NCBI GenBank assembly: GCA_001599975.1
Contig: BCIO01000002.1
Coordinates: forward strand, 620,001-684,000
Direction of reading: 5' to 3'
Length of the DNA stretch: 64,000 bases
From: Cystobasidiopsis lactophilus
Lineage: Eukaryota > Basidiomycota > Agaricostilbomycetes > Agaricostilbales > Chionosphaeraceae
Under the pieces are notes generated by a model. That model did no database searches. It saw only the letters and a list, made by a program, of their open reading frames with translations, and was not told the DNA's origin. Shown here one piece after another: positions 54,596-64,000 of the stretch. Position numbers and translations under genes: made by a program. Numbering within the stretch: position 1 is the stretch's first letter; the number at the start of each line of letters is the position of its first letter.

Positions 54596-56613
54596 ATGCA
54601 GTCAAGGCTAAGACTGGGGCACAAAACGCAGACGAGCAAGTTTGGGAGCGACCGGCTCACGGCGACCTATGCGCTCTCCGCTCTCGTCCTCGCCTTGGTC
54701 CAAATTGTCTTGCTGGCTCAGACGTTTGATCTACAACACCACACAGCCCGCGTGCTGCATGTGTTTGCCGATGCTCCAAGGGAAGCGATCCCTGCGCCGG
54801 CGCCTTTGCGGAAGCGGAGGCAGCACGGTGATTTGTTTGCGAGGGGCGAGCACCGCTTGGACTCCCACCATCAAGCTAGCAAGAGTCGAGAGGTGGAGGC
54901 GGAGGAGAACGAGGAGTTCCAGCACAACCACTCTACCGACCTGGCCCACATCGACCCGGACGACCACTTTCTGATCTTTCAGAACGGCAACGCCTCTTAC
55001 TCCATCCTCGGCATCTTCCGAGGCGACCGCACCCAAGCTGTCGACCTCTCCTCCGACTGCGTGTCGGCCCTGCACCAGCCTTTGGATGACGTCCAGCACT
55101 CGGCGGACCAGGCCTTGGCCTTCGTCGCCTTCGAGGCTTGGTTGCTGCTCTTGGCGCTCTACGGCACTTGGCACACCTCCATCCCACACTTGATTGCCGT
55201 GCTACTCGCGAGAGTAGGCATAGCGGGTTGGAGTGTTTACGCTCTGGTCTCGGCTCAAAGGTTTCAGAAGTGGTTCCAGGCCGACATTGTGAACGGGGCG
55301 TGCCAGCTGGAATTGATCCCAGTGGGCTATTGGCAGCAAGTGTTTGGGTTGAATGTGGCCTCGCTGGTCGTCGACTGGCTCTTCTTGATCGGCTTCACGG
55401 TGCTCACCTTTAAGCTGACCAAGGTGCGTTTTTTTCTCCTTTATCCCTTCCGCAATTTTGGCCCATGAAAGTTGCACAGGTGTTCGGATTTGCCAATTTT
55501 GCCAATGTGGGAGCCGCGGCAGAGGACATTTGGACACGGCGGCTGATCCTCTCGTTCCGCGTGCTGCTCCAACTCGCCGTGTACTTCGTGGTCACCTTCC
55601 ACGCCATGCTCATCAACGAAATCTGCCACTACCCGAACCCAGACTCGTCCATGATGCTCACCCACGGCTTCAAGATCTTCCTCATCATTATCACCACTTT
55701 GATTCTGCCGTGGATCGTCACCGGCTGGCATGCTATCGATTGCAGCAGCTATCTTGGATTGGTCATCTTCGGCTTAGGAAGTGAGATTATTCCCTTTTGA
55801 CTTCGAAATGACCAGTCTTTAAGCTTCGTGCCACAGGTCTGGTGCTCGTGTTCGACGGCATCTTCCTGCTGGCTGTCGATCCCCATCAAGTCTTCCACAC
55901 CATCGAGCGCCATTGGGCTTTCTTGCGCTTCCTAGGTGCGTAGATGGTCCCCTCTCAGATATTTGCCATCTGACACTTTGTTGCTGCGGCCCATAGGTGT
56001 CGTGACCGCCATCTTGGTCTTAGCTAGCACAGTCGTGGCGGCCTATTTCGTCTTCAAAATGCACCATCAGCACCCAGGATCCACTTCACTTCTAACGACA
56101 GCTCGCGACTCGTCATCCAGCACCCACTCCAACAAGGAGGAAATAAAGATCGATTTTCCTTCGCCTGTCCAGCCTTTCAAACCTGCTCACACCCCAAACT
56201 CCTCCTTTTCGACCTACACGAAACGCATGGACGTCCTCCGACCACCACCGCTCTACTTGGGCGCGGCGCAGTCCCTCCCCGTCAATGCTGTGCCTTATCA
56301 GAACTCGCAGTCCGACTCCAGCGAAGAAGGGGTTGGCAACAAAGACTCGTTGGACAAGTCAAGGTGGTCGTCGTCCACTAAGTCGGATCAAGCCCACCAG
56401 AGCCAGCGGCCGGCATCGAAGGGTGCGAGCGACAAGAACCGGTCAAGGTGGTCAGACACAACATGGGCTTCAGACCACGCCCATTCTAACAAGAAGGAGC
56501 TACTTCAAGCTCCACTGCTACCGCAGAACGTCTCGAGGTGGTCCGGGACCACTCACTCATCGGACCAGAGGGCGGTGGCAACACTTCAAGAGGACAGAGG
56601 GCCGGCCCCTTGA
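54596..56613 (+). CDS. Multi-span membrane protein with repeat tail, unknown
   Basis: One helix near the start (LTATYALSALVLALVQIVLL), a His/Glu-rich soluble part, then about seven more helices (AFEAWLLLLALYGTW, LIAVLLARVGIAGWSVYAL, VASLVVDWLFLIGFTVL, FRVLLQLAVYFVVTFHAML, FKIFLIIITTLILPWIV, YLGLVIFGLGSLVLVFDGI, VVTAILVLASTVVAAYF). The cytosolic tail carries three copies of an SRWS-type motif: SRWSSSTKSDQA, SRWSDTTWASDHA and SRWSGTTHSSDQ. Introns near 55424-55480, 55785-55836 and 55935-55996. Not recognised; layout is reminiscent of fungal seven-helix surface proteins, but no signature confirms a receptor. Confidence 0.7.
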
Positions 56614-56823
56614 GCCTTTTTCTTGTATTGCATTAGGAACCTGCATCAGCATTTTGGCAGAATCTTGGCAAGATCGACGTCAGCGGTCAAGTGCCAGCCA
56701 TCATCAAGTCAAGGGAAGGCTTCTGCTCTTGCACTCGGACATCCGACTTGGAGCTGCTTGCGGATATTGTGGGCCTCTGTCCGGCTACTTTGAAGCGGCT
56801 GCACGAGTACTCCTGCTTCCGCC

Positions 56824-58068
56824 ATGCGTTTCATCCCACGATGGGTCACCCGCGTCGTGAACTTTGGCCTCGCTTTTGCTCTCGCACGAGTCATCCCTGT
56901 TCTGCACGCACACCTCGTCCAGCTTCATCCCAAGGCCGCAAAAGATGTTTTCCTGGCATTGCAAAGCGGTCAGGGCGGAAACTCTGCCAGGTACAGGCTG
57001 TGTGAAGAGGGACATTGCGGTGGCGACCTCGAGCGCGACTTTGGCCCCTCATACAAGCACTTGACGGACCAATTGAGCTTGATACGAGCCTATATCCAAT
57101 CTGCGACTTGGCTCCATCTCGCTATGCACGCCATCATGGTTCGATTCTGGAACAAACTCGATCCTCAGCTCCAGCGCGAGTTCCCTTGCCCTAAGATCAG
57201 CGACATTGCCGCTTACTTGCAGAACGACTTCCCCTGCATCTGCTGGATCCCCAATCCGCTCTCGTTCCCTATTGCTCGCATTTCCGAAGGGCAGACCGAC
57301 AGCTCTGTTTCCAAAGCACCGGCCAACTCTATCTCGATTGCGGCCTGCATATGCAAGCTGGTCCTGAACTCGGGACTGCAAGTCCGTTTTTCTTCTTCCT
57401 TCTCTCCTGGATCATTATGCATTGAATGGGAAAGTAGCCTGCTGGATACGTGTTCCAGTCCAATAACGAAGCCTGCGACGTCTTGTTGCGCATTATGGTG
57501 CACGAGTGTATGCACTGCACGACCGAACGCTTTTTCGGCATCCTTTTGACCCCTAGGGGAGTTGATCCGGACTCGATGGACGGCCAAGCCGAAAAAAGCG
57601 GCTACTTGCTTGAAAACAGAGTCTTCGGCGGAATCATGGGCGTCGACTGGGGGCCGGATGACCGTGGGATGTTGCAGAAGATGCAGACTTTGACGTTGGA
57701 ACAGTTGGGCCAATCTTCGGCTTCGCCTTCTACTTTCACCGACATCACGCGCGGTGAGTTAGTTCATGGCTCAAACATCGCCAATTCTTTGGCTTGACTT
57801 GATACATTTGAATGCAGCGCACTCGTCATGGGCAACAGCTATTATGAACGCAGTGCGGGCCGGCCAACGATTTCCCCTCCTCGGTGCGATTGTCGCCGAC
57901 ACCGTGGAGGCTTCGCCACCTCAGCCAGGGTACTCGCGCGAGCGACTGCACAATGGTGTGACTCAAGTCGTAAAGCGGCTGTCTCCCCTCGTTTCGGTCT
58001 CCGCCCTCCAGAGCCAAGCTACCGCCTTCAGCAACAGTGTGCGGATGATGGGGGAGGACCGTTACTAA
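56824..58068 (+). CDS. HExxH protein, putative zincin-like metallopeptidase, uncharacterised
   Basis: Starts MRFIPRWVTRVVNFGLAFAL. A phase-0 intron (57382-57458) joins NSGLQ to SNNEACDVLLRIMVHECMHC, giving the motif H-E-C-M-H. About 45 residues on, GQAEKSGYLLENRVFGGIMG supplies conserved-looking Glu residues that could be a third zinc ligand, as in gluzincins. A second intron (57755-57818) leads to the last exon (HSSWATAIMNAVRAGQRF) ending MMGEDRY. About 355 residues. From memory, similar HExxH...GYxLE.xxFGG proteins are common but undescribed in basidiomycetes. Peptidase activity is inferred only. Confidence 0.65.
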
Positions 58069-58220
58069 CGGGTGGACAAGGGTCGAGCTCTGCAACACAG
58101 TCATGCATTTGTTGTCCCGCTAATTACAGCCATACAATTAAGAAGCGAAAGTCAAACGAGTTTTCCCCTTACAAGCGAGGCCCAGCCTCTCTAAACGAGT
58201 CCCCCAGCGTCTAGCCCAGT

Positions 58221-61484
<3,264 letters not shown>

Positions 61485-61658
61485 CAATAAGAGTTCTTAA
61501 TGAAGACTCCCTAGCTCACGTTAGGATATCAGCGGCCATTTCAAAGAAAGGGAGGGAGTTTGGAGTTGCGGCAAGCTTGCTCGACGCGCTCAATTTGCAC
61601 GCGCTCTCCCGGCCGCTCTGATAGTTATGGTCCCTTCCTTCTAACGATCTCCAAATGG

Positions 61659-62951
61659 CTATTTCTTAGGCTTAGGCCACACCTAGAAGCATTGGAAGTC
61701 AGTCGAAGTCAAGGGAGGGCAAAGGGAGCGAGGACGGACGTAGCGCTTTTGAGTGAGCTTGGACGAGCGCACGCTCTTGACGAACGGCATGAGCGAGTCC
61801 CTCCTGGCCGTGTCCGAATCTAGAGAGGCTTGGTAGAACCACTGCGGGTCGAGCAAGTTGCCATTGGCGTCCTGTTCGCTCAGGGCTTGAGAATCGAGTT
61901 TCAATGTAAACAAGGACGGACGCAGGACGAACCTTAAGATTGTTGCTCGGGACCACTCCGAAGGGGCCAGTCCGGAGAGTTTTGAGGGCCATGCCAGAGG
62001 TGAGCACCGGCAGAGAGGGCTGGAGGGCGTGCAGGATCTCCGAGGTGGTCATGGTGGACCGGAGGCTGAAGACGAGGTTGGAGGCGATCAGGCCGGTCAG
62101 GTCCACGTTGTCCGGCAGCACCACGTCCTCCTCTTCTTCGTCTTCGTCCTGCTCCATCCCGCCGTCATGACCGAGGTGGTTGGACGAGGTGGCGTCGTCG
62201 GAGAGCTCAGAATCGGATTCTAGGTCGTCCTTGTAAATCAGGCTTGGCGGCTTGGAGGATGTTGGCGGTCCAGGGACGGTGGACAGCTTGGTTATTGTTG
62301 CCCCGGTTTGGTCGGTCAAGGTGATCGCCGGTGATGCTGCTGATGAGGCTAGAGTGACCTTTATGCAAGCGTCGAAAAAGTCGACCAGCACGCTCGTCTC
62401 TCCTAGCGGCATCGGGCGGGTCTGACCTCTTGAGACGAGGATGCCATTCAGCTTCAATCCGTTCTGGCCTAGCACGGTGATGTGGGTGTTGGTGATGCTG
62501 AGTGTCGATGCATAAATAAACAACACTTCCGAGCGCAATGGGACAAAGCGACGAACAGGGCGTGGCAGCGGGACACTTTGGCCTTGCCCGACAGCTTGAA
62601 GAAGCGGGTGGCGCTGTGTTGGGCCAGATCCTTAGCCTCGGGCGTCTTGCGGCCCACCAAGACCTGATCGTCCGGCGCCAGATGCAGCTCGCGGATTGGC
62701 GGTAGGTAAGGCCGGCTGAGGGTGGACACGGGCGAGGAGATGCTGCTGCTGTTCAATGCTGTGGACGTGCACGGCGAGGGATAAGGCTCTGTCTCTGAAC
62801 TTCAGCTGGTTTGTTGACTGGCCAAGCCGCGAGGGAACGCACGATATTTCTGCAGCTTGCGCTTCTTGAGCGACGGCACCTCGAACTGCGGGAAGGGCGA
62901 GGACGTCGCATTCGTATTGCGAGACGCCAGGGCTCGACGGGGAGTGGCCAT
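61659..62951 (-). CDS. FHA-domain nuclear protein
   Basis: Starts MATPRRALASRNTNATSSP, followed by a basic stretch (KKRKLQKYR), then an FHA phosphothreonine-binding domain: VLVGRKTPEAKDL, KVSRCHA, and after an intron NTHITVLGQNGLKLNG. An acidic middle (EQDEDEEEEDVVLPDN) and a conserved-looking C-terminus (PQWFYQASLDSDTARRD, LMPFVKSVRSSKLTQ) end in YVWPKPKK, reached through an intron with a TCTAG acceptor; the stop is at 61659-61661. The layout resembles fungal Tos4/Plm2-type FHA proteins acting in DNA-damage and cell-cycle transcription, but I hold that only loosely. Adjacent to MCM3, same strand. Confidence 0.8.
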
Positions 62952-63176
62952 GGTGACGGGTGAGGAGCAACAATGCTCCCGCACAAAGCTTCGTCGCCAG
63001 TTTGTTTACTTTTGCTTTTTCCCGTTTGCGCGCGCTCGCCCGTGGGATCACAGGGCCAACAAGCTTCTTGACTTCCTCCAACGAGGTACGAGTCACATTT
63101 CAAGACTGGCATCCCGCAAGACTTTAGACAGAGGCAGGCCCGAAGTGCGTCCCCTTCCATTTTCTGGTGCATGAAT

Positions 63177-64000
63177 TCAAGCCTCCAGCTTCAACGGCGA
63201 CGTCTCGGCAAACTTGACTTCTTTGTACACCTCTGCGATCTTAGGAAGGGCGAGGATGTCCTTGGTGTACTGGGTCGCATGGGGATATTTTGCTTGAACG
63301 GAGCTGGTGGAGCCAACAAGTCAGCATCGAAGCCTCGCTCACTTTGAGGCCAATGGAGCTCACGAATCAAACAGTCCACCATAGCCTCTGACCAAGCCCG
63401 AGACGACCGCAATGTCGGCCAGAGTCAAGGAGTCACCGACGAGGAACCTCTTCTTGTGCAGTTCGAGGTACGTGTCCAACCGGCCCAGAGCATCGACCGC
63501 GCTCGCATACTTTTGCTGGAGGAGCGCTGGCGAGACTTCTTTGTTGAAGCCAGCCAACGAGCCGTAGACGAACAGCCTGGTTTGGGGCCGAGTTCAGCCT
63601 TGGATGACCGCACTTGCACAGCGGGAAGAGAGCTTACAGGTTCACGAGCACGGCAAAATCCACCCAGCCTTGCCATTGAGCGACTTGAGCCTGCCCAGCC
63701 GCATCCGCAGGCAAGAGTCCGCTCTCGGGCGCTTTGAGGGCAATGTAAAGCGCAATGGCGGATCTGATGAGCGTTCGCACTTTCAGCTCGAAGGTGCGTT
63801 GTGCGAAAAAGAAGAGTATGAAACCCACCCTTCGGAAATGTACTCGCCATCGAGAGTCTCGAATGCGGGAGCTTGGCCGGATGGGAACTTGGCGCGGAAC
63901 TCAGGAGTTCGGTTGGTCTCGCCGTGTTTGTAGGACTCGTCCAATTTGAGCGACACGTTGGCCACACTGGCAGCCGCCAAGATACGGAGGGCTCGGTGGG
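63177..64000 (-). CDS. Glutathione S-transferase-like (eEF1B-gamma-type N-domain), 5' end outside window
   Basis: Minus-strand gene entering from the right edge. Thioredoxin-like half: ALRILAAASVANVSLKLDES, then NRTPEFRAKFPSGQAPAFET and LDGEYISEG; helical half: LKAPESGLLPADAAGQAQ, QKYASAVDALGRLDTYLELH, FLVGDSLTLADIAVVSGLVR. It ends SPLKLEA at 63177-63179, directly after the GST C-domain. The sequence is closest in style to the GST part of elongation factor 1-gamma, yet no Lys-rich linker or EF1G domain follows, so it is a stand-alone GST or a short relative. About five introns visible. Confidence 0.85.

Noticed and set aside
54596-56613. Assignment as a G-protein-coupled receptor
   Set aside because: About eight hydrophobic segments and no receptor signature; topology alone is not enough.

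Overview
The window looks like a gene-dense nuclear chromosome segment of a basidiomycete fungus. The evidence is about 35 protein genes in 64 kb, almost all split by short introns of 44 to 65 nt with GT(A/G)NGN or GC donors, and several proteins of fungal or basidiomycete type: a CipC-like protein, a Pmp3 proteolipid, a mitochondrial-type biotin synthase, GPI-anchored Ser/Thr-rich glycoproteins and F-box/LRR proteins. The high intron load, an intact Argonaute and moderate GC content suggest Pucciniomycotina or an early-diverging relative rather than Ustilaginomycotina, but I cannot fix the genus. No rRNA gene, CRISPR array, virus-like element or convincing transposon was seen, and I could not support a tRNA gene by eye.

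Layout. 0-9 kb: 3' part of an Argonaute gene, an unknown one-TM protein, a CZIB/DUF866 zinc protein and a C2-domain protein. 9.7-14.2 kb: three tandem minus-strand F-box/LRR genes; a fourth relative lies at 28.9-30.0 kb on the other strand. 14.8-19.3 kb: a large multi-span membrane protein, a small secreted coiled-coil protein and one or two tiny membrane proteins. 19.9-21.8 kb: a decayed tandem duplication with a 105-bp (35-codon) repeat and an assembly gap. 22-36 kb: biotin synthase, ribosomal protein eL30, a CCDC137-like nucleolar protein, an SH3-PX sorting nexin, an APH-like kinase, a TFIIIC zinc-ribbon subunit and a coiled-coil protein. 36-44 kb: a GPI-anchored Cys-rich glycoprotein, a two-TM surface protein and a PB1/ZZ protein. 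44-64 kb: Rds3/PHF5A, CipC-like, Pmp3, Dcc1, a C2H2 transcription factor, Rad14/XPA, a membrane protein, an HExxH protein, MCM3, an FHA protein and a partial GST.

The genes do not form one pathway. A loose group concerns genome maintenance (Dcc1, Rad14, MCM3 and the FHA protein, all within 47.5-63 kb). RNA-related genes (Argonaute, Rds3, TFIIIC, eL30) are scattered.

The most unusual signal is gene structure. Microexons of 7, 7 and 14 nt and at least three GC-AG introns can be placed exactly, because the spliced products match well-known protein families and the exon sums are multiples of three. The 57-residue Pmp3 gene is cut into ten exons. All four F-box genes share a phase-0 intron at one site. 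In one of them it is a 60-nt in-frame intron that, if left unspliced, reads as a false acidic tract.
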